The notes below the pieces were generated by a model. It was not told where the DNA came from. It saw only the letters and a list, made by a program, of their open reading frames with translations, and did no database searches. A DNA stretch of 27,279 nucleotides from Proteobacteria bacterium UBA6492. GTDB lineage: Bacteria > Pseudomonadota > Gammaproteobacteria > UBA6429 > Thiohalophilaceae. Where the stretch lies: assembly GCA_002436485.1 (NCBI GenBank), contig DJMK01000138.1, positions 1-27,279 on the forward strand, in the 5' to 3' direction. This document shows positions 21,816 to 27,279 of the stretch, one piece after another. Within the stretch, counting starts at the first letter, position 1. Each line of letters begins with the position of its first letter. A program made the translations under genes and the position numbers.

Positions 21816-23021
21816 TTACTTTAAACCCTGAATTTTCGCTACACCACCATAACTACCGATCCAGTAACTTCCGTCATGCGCGGTGGCCATGGAAAATACG
21901 GTATTTGAATACAGGCCGTCATGCATATCGTACTTTTTGAACTGCTCTCCATCCATGCGGGCCAACCCATTGTTTGTACCGATCCATAGCTGACCTTGCG
22001 GATCCTCGTACAGCATAAAGACATGGTTGCCAGGTAAACCGTCTGACATCGTATAGTTCTTCCACTGTTTACCATCGAAGCGCGCCAACCCGCCACCCCA
22101 GGTACCGCACCAGACAACATTATTCTTGTCGACCACCAGTGAAATAATGTAATTAGGGTTATATGCCACGTTAACTTGTTGCAGGCCCATTTCTTCCTTT
22201 TGCCGGGCATGATGTTTTGAATAATTTGCTGGATCGTTAGTAAATGTAATCTGGCTCTGCACCAGTTCATACTTTGCACCCAGACCATCAGGATGCCCCC
22301 ACTTGGTCCACTTTCCATCGACATAGCGTGCTAACCCGCCTTCGGTTGCCATCCAGATGGTGTCACCTTCACCCTGCGCAAGTGCATAGACCCAGTCATT
22401 GGGCAAGCCGCCTTTGGTATTCTCTACCGTGTAAGTATCCCACTGTTTAGGATCATCAAGCTTGCCATTGCGTACACGATTTGCACCTGACCAGGTCGCT
22501 ATCCAGATATCACCGTTACGTGCCTTGAGGACATCGTAGACAAACGCGTCAGCCAGGCCATGCGGAATGTTATAGGTGTCCCAGCCTTCTGCATCGCCTT
22601 TCATGATAGACATGCCACCACCGTAGGTACCTACTACCAGCCGATCATCCAGTTTACTCAGGTGAAACACGCCCTTTGCCAGCAGACCACTGGTATTATC
22701 AAACAGGCGATATGCGTCATTGCGCGTGTCATAGCGAATCACGCCGCCCGAGGTTCCGACCCACATGATGTCGCCATCCGGCAATATATTTTTGATATTT
22801 CTTTGTCCGACACGAAAGTGAGTGAAATGCGTGTCCTTGTTGCGCAATTGCTCAGCCTGCGGCATTCCCTTGTGCACGTTATCGTGCATGACTTCTTTAG
22901 CGTCTGGTTCGATATTCGGGCTTGTCGCCGTTTGCATACCTTGATAACGACCAAAGTAAAACGCCGCCACCACCAGCGCGACACCGATGATGACAACAAC
23001 GATTACAGCGCGATTTTTCAT
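21816..23021 (-). CDS. membrane-anchored seven-bladed propeller protein (regulator-propeller repeats)
   Basis: A 401-residue protein with one N-terminal membrane helix (about residues 5-25) and seven blades of the 'two-component regulator propeller' kind, each with a W-x-G-T/A-x-G-G core (MWVGTSGG, LVVGTYGGG, IWIATWSG, IWMATEGG, VWCGTWGGG, LWIGTNNG, YWIGSYGG). No kinase, Y_Y_Y or DNA-binding domain follows, so it is not a hybrid two-component sensor. An insertion of about 35 residues between blades 4 and 5 (around YSKHHARQKEEMG) sits where its paralog also has an insertion. Its start abuts the stop of that paralog. It is probably a periplasmic interaction platform or sensor; function unknown. 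Confidence 0.85.
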   Translation of the reverse strand: MKNRAVIVVVIIGVALVVAAFYFGRYQGMQTATSPNIEPDAKEVMHDNVHKGMPQAEQLRNKDTHFTHFRVGQRNIKNILPDGDIMWVGTSGGVIRYDTRNDAYRLFDNTSGLLAKGVFHLSKLDDRLVVGTYGGGMSIMKGDAEGWDTYNIPHGLADAFVYDVLKARNGDIWIATWSGANRVRNGKLDDPKQWDTYTVENTKGGLPNDWVYALAQGEGDTIWMATEGGLARYVDGKWTKWGHPDGLGAKYELVQSQITFTNDPANYSKHHARQKEEMGLQQVNVAYNPNYIISLVVDKNNVVWCGTWGGGLARFDGKQWKNYTMSDGLPGNHVFMLYEDPQGQLWIGTNNGLARMDGEQFKKYDMHDGLYSNTVFSMATAHDGSYWIGSYGGVAKIQGLK

Positions 23022-24151
23022 TATTTTGCTACCCCGGTTTCATATCTAAACTGGCTGACACCGCGTTTGGTGCCCACCCAGATACTGTTATCTGACCCCA
23101 CAGCAATGGCATAAACATCCTTACCCAACAAACCATCTTGTGCTGCATAGTTTTCCCAGTTCTTGCCATCGTAGCGACTCAAGCCATGATTGGTGCCAAA
23201 CCACAGCGCACCGGTTTTATCCTGGGCAATACTATATACAATGTTGCCAGCGAGACCATCGCGCCGGGTGAAACTGTTCCAGGTTTGTCCATCAAACGCA
23301 GAAACACCACCACCCCAGGTCCCAGCCCAGACAACGTCGTCAGATGTTACAAGTACTGAAAAGACATAATTCGGATTATAACTTTCGCCCCCGTCGACCA
23401 GCACATTCAGATCATGACGTGAGCGTGTTCCGAGGCCAGTATTCTTACTGGGTGGCAGGTCTTCAACGTTACCTGCACCAAGGCCATCATCATGCGTCCA
23501 GTGTTGCCAGGATGAGCCATCAAACATACTGATACCACCTTCAGTACCAAACCAGATTCTGTCTTTGGAATCGATACCAATGCCATAAACCCATTCATTG
23601 ATCAATTCCTTCACATAAGTCGTAAAACTCATGGAAGCAAGATCTACACTATTGGCCCCGGCCCAGGTACCGATCCAGAATTTACCGTTTTTCTGCTCGG
23701 CAAACGCATAGATCCAGTAATCTGCTAACCCATGCATGGGAAAATAGGTTTTCCATTGGCCATCCTTGTAACGGGATGTACCGCCCGCATTCGTCCCAAA
23801 CCATTTATAGCCCTGGCTGTCGATACCAATGGCAAATACGTACTCGTTAGCTAAACCATCTTTACGTGTGAAAATATTCTTTGGTTGCTTTGCCGCAAGA
23901 TCAATTTCCAGCACGCCAACAGTCGTGCCCACCCACAGGCTGTTATTGGCCTGATCAATAGCCAGTGAACGCACCACAACTTGTTCGCCAACAGCAAAAC
24001 TATCAACATGTCGCAGGCTTTTGCTTACAACTTTTTCTGTTGAGGCTGCATCTTGCTTGTTTTCAACCGGTGCCTGTTGCTGGCGATCACAACCAGGCAT
24101 TAAAAATAAACTGATAAATAGGAAGGCAAAGGTTTGGTAGTAGATTTTCAT
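23021..24151 (-). CDS. seven-bladed propeller lipoprotein (regulator-propeller repeats)
   Basis: A 376-residue paralog of the next gene, but lipid-anchored: the signal peptide ends in FLMPGC. Seven blades with cores LWVGTTVG, KWFGTNAGG, FWIGTWAG, IWFGTEGG, VWAGTWGGG, LWFGTNHG and IWVGTKRG. An insertion between blades 4 and 5 (around NVEDLPPSKNTGLGT) is followed by ESYNPNYVFS, equivalent to AYNPNYIIS in the paralog. It lacks any catalytic domain. The start overlaps the stop of the monoheme cytochrome gene by four bases, so cytochrome and propellers are made together. One anchored by lipid and one by a helix suggests a complex across or on the periplasmic membrane faces (inference). Confidence 0.85.
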   Translation of the reverse strand: MKIYYQTFAFLFISLFLMPGCDRQQQAPVENKQDAASTEKVVSKSLRHVDSFAVGEQVVVRSLAIDQANNSLWVGTTVGVLEIDLAAKQPKNIFTRKDGLANEYVFAIGIDSQGYKWFGTNAGGTSRYKDGQWKTYFPMHGLADYWIYAFAEQKNGKFWIGTWAGANSVDLASMSFTTYVKELINEWVYGIGIDSKDRIWFGTEGGISMFDGSSWQHWTHDDGLGAGNVEDLPPSKNTGLGTRSRHDLNVLVDGGESYNPNYVFSVLVTSDDVVWAGTWGGGVSAFDGQTWNSFTRRDGLAGNIVYSIAQDKTGALWFGTNHGLSRYDGKNWENYAAQDGLLGKDVYAIAVGSDNSIWVGTKRGVSQFRYETGVAK

Positions 24152-24492
24152 CGTGAGAACGTTCTTAGGTAGGCTATGACATCCATGATTTGGCTATCGG
24201 AAAGAATACCGCCAAAGGAAGGCATTGATCCTTTGCCCTTGCTTATACTCTGAAGCAAGATCAAATCAGAGACAAACAGTTTCTCCCCTCGCTGAAAATT
24301 TGGCGCCATCGGATGTACCGCAACCCCATCAGCTCCATGGCAGCTTACACAATAATTAGAAAAGACTTCTTTTCCCTTGAAAAGATCTGCAGAACGAGCA
24401 GCTCCTGTCATCAATAGCAATAACAGGGATAGCCCTGCCAGGCAAGCTGGCTTCAGAACAAATAATCGGTTTGAATGTTGTTGCTTTTGCAT
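24148..24492 (-). CDS. monoheme class-I cytochrome c
   Basis: A 114-residue exported protein with a basic N-terminus and hydrophobic signal (ending ARSA), one CVSCH motif at about residues 48-52 followed by HGADG, and the methionine ligand in KGSMPSFGG. The C-terminal helix DVIAYLRTF is typical of class-I cytochromes. It overlaps the propeller lipoprotein by four bases and starts six bases after the Sel1-repeat gene, so it belongs to a four-gene minus-strand operon. Probable role: soluble electron shuttle for, or bound to, the propeller proteins. Confidence 0.9.
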   Translation of the reverse strand: MQKQQHSNRLFVLKPACLAGLSLLLLLMTGAARSADLFKGKEVFSNYCVSCHGADGVAVHPMAPNFQRGEKLFVSDLILLQSISKGKGSMPSFGGILSDSQIMDVIAYLRTFSR

Positions 24493-24498
24493 TATGCA

Positions 24499-25131
24499 TC
24501 ACCTGGTCTGTTCGTTTTCGCTTGCTTCTTTCTGTTTTATAACCGCCTGTCTTTGCTGTTCCCAATAACTGGCCTGCGCAGGATCAACAGGCAAACCCAA
24601 CTCACCTTTTGTATAGGCACGCTGCAAACGGCCCATGGCCCGAATATCCCCAAGCTGCGCTACTTTTTGATAGAGGCTGACAGCCTGGGAAAAATCTTTT
24701 TCAAGGCTCATCCAGCCTCGTTCGTAACTGGTTGCCAGTAAAATTATTGACTCGATATGATTTTGTTTGGCGGACTGGTTCAGCAGCTCAAATGCACGCT
24801 TGTCATCTTTTTTGATGCCTTCACCGGAAATATACATCTGGGCCAGGCCGAACTGCCCATTTGCGTTGCCTTGCTTCGCGGACAACCGGTACCAGTGCAC
24901 TGCCTTGTTATTTTCTTCCGCCTTGTCATAGATATAACCCAGTTTTGCCTGGGCTGGCGCATAACCGGCTTTTGCCGCCTTTTCATACCAACGGATTGCA
25001 TCCACGACATCCTGGCGATTGTAGGCTTCATCTCCACGCGCGGTATCTTCTGCCGGTCCAGCCAATGTTATATGTGGCAGACACCATATAATAAGGAGTG
25101 CAGTCAGGTTAGTGAATATATTGTTCTTCAT
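24499..25131 (-). CDS. exported Sel1-repeat (TPR-like) protein
   Basis: Starting at the ATG at 25131 gives a signal peptide (MKNNIFTN... ending TLAG) and a 210-residue protein; a longer frame from 25176 would bury the signal. Sel1-like repeats are visible: IRWYEKAAKAGYAPAQAKLG, VHWYRLSAKQGNANGQFGLA, FELLNQSAKQNHIESIILLA, VSLYQKVAQLGDIRAMGRLQ. The C-terminus is charged and glutamine-rich. Sel1 proteins serve as adaptors. It is the first gene of the operon with the monoheme cytochrome and propellers and faces away from the triheme cytochrome at 25294. Confidence 0.87.
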   Translation of the reverse strand: MKNNIFTNLTALLIIWCLPHITLAGPAEDTARGDEAYNRQDVVDAIRWYEKAAKAGYAPAQAKLGYIYDKAEENNKAVHWYRLSAKQGNANGQFGLAQMYISGEGIKKDDKRAFELLNQSAKQNHIESIILLATSYERGWMSLEKDFSQAVSLYQKVAQLGDIRAMGRLQRAYTKGELGLPVDPAQASYWEQQRQAVIKQKEASENEQTR

Positions 25132-25201
25132 GGATCTACTACAGCTTGTGTATTCTTTCTCAACTGTTGCAAACAATGATTTGCCCGACGAATTTACACC
25201 A

Positions 25202-25225
25202 ATGTACAGGTCTGGCAGTGTACAT
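25202..25225. promoter_or_regulatory. inverted repeat in divergent promoter
   Basis: ATGTACA at 25202-25208 and TGTACAT at 25219-25225 are perfect 7-base inverted arms, centred at 25213.5 with a 10-base spacer. The site lies in the 162-bp region between the Sel1 gene and the triheme cytochrome gene and ends one base before the putative -35 box of the latter, a good place for an activator or repressor. Confidence 0.5.
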
Positions 25226-25226
25226 C

Positions 25227-25256
25227 ATGACAAACTACCCGTTGGCAAGGTATAAA
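25227..25256 (+). promoter_or_regulatory. putative sigma-70 promoter for triheme cytochrome
   Basis: ATGACA (25227-25232) and TATAAA (25251-25256) are separated by 18 bases and lie about 40 bp upstream of the ATG at 25294. Both hexamers are close to consensus. No clear Shine-Dalgarno sequence precedes the ATG. Confidence 0.55.
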
Positions 25257-25293
25257 GATAACATATTAAATCTGGTTTGGTTATTGTATTCCT

Positions 25294-26286
25294 ATGTTGA
25301 TTAAATTGCCTGTCGCCATCCTGTACAGAATTCTGATTGGCCTGCTTGGTTGCGCAGGACTACCGCTGCTGGCCAGCGCTGAGCAGGCATCCATCCAGCA
25401 GGGAAAATCCGTCTATGACTATTATTGTTATCAATGCCATGGTTATGCCGGCAATGCAAAAACACTGGCTGCCGCTTACCTGACCCCCACTCCTCGTGAC
25501 TTTACTCAACACACGCCTGAAACACTGCCTGCTGACAAAATGCGCAAGGCGATACGCCATGGACGACCTGGAACAGCCATGGTCGCTTTCTCATCAGTAC
25601 TGAATAGCAAAGAAATCGAAGCAGTGATCCATTATATTGCCAGCACTTTCATGTCAGAAACGCCACCGGACTATCATTACCACACCAGCGAAAACGGCTG
25701 GCCTAATCATGAGCGTTATCAATCGGCCTTTGCCTTTGTAAATGGCGATGTCAGTATTGACACACCAACGCATCAACTAACGCCAGAACAACAAACCGGG
25801 CGAAATATATTTTTAAACGCGTGTATCAGCTGCCATGATCATACGCTTACGACGGAAGAGCCCGTCTGGCAACCACAACCCGTTTCCTATCCACGCAACC
25901 CCGGTATTGACGTCACCTACAAAAAGAAACCCGAGATCACTTCCGCAGCCTCACCTTATGCTTTACATGATCGACTTCCTGTTATAAAGGGGTTAAGCAA
26001 GATAGAAAAACAGGGACAGGCGTTATTTCAAAGTAACTGCGCCTTTTGTCATGCCGCTGATGGTACCGGGCGCAACTGGATTGGAAGTTTTATGCAACCA
26101 CCTGCGCGCGATCTGACTCGGTCAACGATCATCAACCAGGGCAAAAAAAATAAAATTTTACATGTAATCGATAACGGCTTACCCAATACGTCCATGCCGG
26201 CCTGGCGTGATGTACTGACGCCGCAACAAAAAAATGAAATTGTTGCTTATCTGCTGCGGGCTTTTGGTAACTCAAAATCTAAATAG
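25294..26286 (+). CDS. triheme class-I cytochrome c, paralog of the one at 20785
   Basis: A 330-residue exported protein with a signal peptide (ending LASAE) and three heme motifs (CYQCH, CISCH, CAFCH). Domain 1 (P-T-P-R-D-F-T, GRPGTAM) and domain 3 (PPARDLT, SMPAWRD) are regular class-I cytochrome domains with methionine ligands and match domains 1 and 3 of the protein at 20785-21810. The middle domain is altered: after CISCH there is no clear methionine motif, and the segment is short and proline-rich (VWQPQPVSYPRNP), so heme 2 may be bis-His or five-coordinate. Followed by a good terminator. It faces the propeller operon divergently. Confidence 0.9.
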   Translation: MLIKLPVAILYRILIGLLGCAGLPLLASAEQASIQQGKSVYDYYCYQCHGYAGNAKTLAAAYLTPTPRDFTQHTPETLPADKMRKAIRHGRPGTAMVAFSSVLNSKEIEAVIHYIASTFMSETPPDYHYHTSENGWPNHERYQSAFAFVNGDVSIDTPTHQLTPEQQTGRNIFLNACISCHDHTLTTEEPVWQPQPVSYPRNPGIDVTYKKKPEITSAASPYALHDRLPVIKGLSKIEKQGQALFQSNCAFCHAADGTGRNWIGSFMQPPARDLTRSTIINQGKKNKILHVIDNGLPNTSMPAWRDVLTPQQKNEIVAYLLRAFGNSKSK

Positions 26287-26348
26287 AAACTTGCGCTGAA
26301 CCAAATGCTAACGCGCAAGGACCAATGAAAAGCAGACAACCATAAAAA

Positions 26349-26367
26349 AAGACCCATAAAGGGTCTT
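26349..26367. terminator. bidirectional rho-independent terminator
   Basis: AAGACCC-ATAAA-GGGTCTT hairpin with a T-rich tail on the plus strand (CTTTTATATTT) and a run of seven T on the minus strand. It can end both the plus-strand triheme cytochrome transcript and the minus-strand toxin transcript. Confidence 0.8.
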
Positions 26368-26377
26368 CTTTTATATT

Positions 26378-26392
26378 TGGCGTCCCCAAGGG
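26378..26392. repeat. 15-bp copy of the tRNA-Glu 3' end (candidate att site)
   Basis: TGGCGTCCCCAAGGG is identical to 27211-27225, the 3' end (including CCA) of tRNA-Glu, in the same orientation. The copies bracket the toxin-antitoxin pair, as direct repeats do for elements integrated at tRNA genes. The repeat is followed by an inverted repeat AGGGTAA/TTAACCCT (26389-26409), possibly a decayed remnant of the T-arm. Confidence 0.65.
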
Positions 26393-26427
26393 TAATTCGT
26401 ATTAACCCTCGTAGTAAATCATTGTAA

Positions 26428-26814
26428 TTACAGTTTTTGGATATGTTCTTTTATCCATAGAGCTAAAGTATCCATCTGAACAGAGTTAGACTCAAATAAG
26501 TTAATTATAAAACTATATGCCGCACTAGAATCTACCTTGAGCCTGCACCCATTCATACGAAGAAATATATCAGTCACAAAAAACGCAGCTCGTTTATTCC
26601 CATCCACAAAAGGGTGATTCATCAATAAAGATTCAAACAGCGCCGCTGACATTTGAATAATATCATCGTAATAACCGGTTTGAGGTCTATATAGTGCACT
26701 CTCAAGCAGACCCAGGTCTCTTACCCCTTCCGCACCACCAAATGCATCAATCAATCTATCATGGATTGCAAGAACCTCATCCAGTGTTAAAAACTGGATC
26801 GTGTTATTTGGCAA
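26428..26814 (-). CDS. doc: Doc (death-on-curing) family toxin, Fic fold
   Basis: A 128-residue protein with the Fic/Doc signature HPFVDGNKRAAF at about residues 66-77, preceded by the conserved N-terminal region with LLESALYRPQTGYY. Doc toxins phosphorylate EF-Tu and stop translation. The gene starts with TTG at 26814 (AGG eight bases upstream), overlapping the antitoxin stop by 11 bases, the usual coupled arrangement. All signature residues look intact. Lower GC content than the cytochrome genes and the flanking tRNA repeats suggest acquisition by transfer. Confidence 0.92.
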   Translation of the reverse strand: MPNNTIQFLTLDEVLAIHDRLIDAFGGAEGVRDLGLLESALYRPQTGYYDDIIQMSAALFESLLMNHPFVDGNKRAAFFVTDIFLRMNGCRLKVDSSAAYSFIINLFESNSVQMDTLALWIKEHIQKL

Positions 26815-27016
26815 GGAGATTACCTAATTCTTCGTTATCACGTATGGAATCTTCAAGATGCTGCATAACTGCAGGGCGAACACGACGTTTACGCACATAA
26901 TCACGTATCGCATCGGTTAACACACCCGAGATGTTTTGATGAGACTCGTTGGCAAGTTGTTTGAGTTCTTCCCAGGCCGTTTCATCGACTTTTGAGCTGA
27001 TTTTGATATTAGGCAT
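26804..27016 (-). CDS. ribbon-helix-helix antitoxin partner of Doc
   Basis: A 70-residue protein from the ATG at 27016; a longer frame (from 27076) would include the promoter. The N-terminal strand MPNIKISSKVD and helices EELKQLANESHQNISGVLTDAIRDYV form a CopG-type DNA-binding domain; the C-terminal tail (EDSIRDNEELGNLLAK) would wrap the toxin. It precedes doc with an 11-base overlap. Antitoxins of this kind repress their own promoter; two palindromes lie directly upstream. The predicted transcription start coincides with the A of the ATG, so the message may be leaderless. Confidence 0.85.
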   Translation of the reverse strand: MPNIKISSKVDETAWEELKQLANESHQNISGVLTDAIRDYVRKRRVRPAVMQHLEDSIRDNEELGNLLAK

Positions 27017-27022
27017 GTTTGA

Positions 27023-27051
27023 AATATAGCCTCCAAATACTGACATGTCAA
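27023..27051 (-). promoter_or_regulatory. near-consensus sigma-70 promoter of the TA operon
   Basis: On the minus strand: TTGACA (27051-27046, perfect -35), a 17-base spacer, TATATT (27028-27023, -10). With the usual -12 to -7 placement, +1 falls on 27016, the A of the antitoxin ATG. Confidence 0.75.
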
Positions 27052-27065
27052 GATTTGTCATGACA
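27041..27065. promoter_or_regulatory. paired palindromic operators of the TA operon
   Basis: Two perfect 10-bp palindromes, TGACATGTCA (27041-27050) and TGTCATGACA (27056-27065), have centres 15 bp apart and overlap or flank the -35 box. Paired short palindromes are typical sites for ribbon-helix-helix antitoxin autoregulation. Confidence 0.65.
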
Positions 27066-27179
27066 CTATAACCCATTGATATCTTTAGGTTATATTGCAG
27101 TTATACGCTACAATTGAGAAAACTGCTTGTAACCTCAGAAATAGATAGCGAGTATATTTTAAGAGATTTAAATTGAGAT

Positions 27180-27204
27180 CCCCGGTTACTAATCATAACC
27201 GGGG
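27180..27204 (-). terminator. hairpin downstream of tRNA-Glu
   Basis: Perfect 9-bp stem CCCCGGTTA / TAACCGGGG with a 7-base loop, six bases beyond the tRNA 3' end on the minus strand. The tail ATCTCAATTTAAAT is only moderately T-rich. Confidence 0.6.
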
Positions 27205-27210
27205 TTAAGA

Positions 27211-27279
27211 TGGCGTCCCCAAGGGGAGTCGAACCCCTGTCGCCGCCGTGAAAGGGCGGTGTCCTAGGCCTCTAGACGA
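27211..27279 (-). tRNA. tRNA-Glu (TTC), 5' end outside window
   Basis: The minus strand reads TCGTCTAGAGGCC... with anticodon loop CTTTCAC (anticodon TTC at 27252-27250), T-arm GGTTCGACTCC and acceptor end GGGGACG followed by encoded CCA. It closely matches gammaproteobacterial tRNA-Glu. About seven bases of the 5' acceptor strand lie beyond the window edge. Confidence 0.95.

Noticed and set aside
21816..24151. Propeller proteins as two-component hybrid sensors
   Set aside because: Both end directly after the seventh blade; no Y_Y_Y, histidine kinase or DNA-binding domain is present.

Overview
The window looks like a chromosomal segment of a gammaproteobacterium. Evidence: a ccmFGHI (System I) cytochrome c maturation operon with ATGA/TAATG junctions, a FNR-like TTGAT-N4-ATCAA site, and a tRNA-Glu almost identical to the enterobacterial one. 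Nearly every gene serves c-type cytochromes. The lineage cannot be fixed from sequence reading alone.

Layout. (1) 1-3609, plus strand: 3' part of ccmF, then ccmG, ccmH, ccmI. (2) 3630-18574, minus strand: a tightly packed, probably polycistronic cluster. In transcription order it holds a 4-heme cytochrome, a PpiC/SurA-type prolyl isomerase, a large outer-membrane beta-barrel, then six small periplasmic genes in mirror order A-B-C-C'-B'-A' (A and B are two kinds of triheme c7 cytochrome, C is an unrecognised helical protein), two NHL six-bladed propeller lipoproteins, an 11-heme cytochrome interrupted by an in-frame TGA, ResB/Ccs1 and CcsA (System II maturation), a TPR protein and a small cysteine-rich membrane protein. 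(3) 18575-20784: a dense regulatory region with a perfect FNR box, a Crp/Fnr-type regulator whose recognition helix fits that box, and a third NHL lipoprotein. (4) 20785-26286: two plus-strand triheme class-I cytochromes flanking a minus-strand set (Sel1-repeat protein, monoheme cytochrome c, two paralogous seven-bladed propeller proteins). (5) 26378-27279: a Doc/ribbon-helix-helix toxin-antitoxin pair between tRNA-Glu(TTC) and a 15-bp copy of the tRNA 3' end.

Interpretation (inference): region 2 has the parts of a porin-cytochrome conduit for extracellular electron transfer: an outer-membrane barrel, periplasmic triheme carriers, a large multiheme cytochrome, an export chaperone/isomerase, propeller scaffolds, and its own heme-attachment machinery (ResB-CcsA) beside the general Ccm system. 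The counted CXXCH motifs are 27 in region 2 and 7 in region 4. From memory, the composition (undecaheme plus triheme cytochromes, NHL proteins, PPIase, porin) resembles the 'uet' cluster proposed for the biocathode gammaproteobacterium 'Candidatus Tenderia electrophaga'. I could not check this, so no uet symbols are assigned. The direction of electron flow (uptake or export) is not visible from sequence.

The points most worth a second look are the in-frame TGA in the 11-heme gene, the same-strand mirror gene order, the pairing of System I and System II, the regulatory region at 18669-18781, and the small TA island with a predicted leaderless antitoxin transcript. No stretch longer than about 250 bp lacks a gene.
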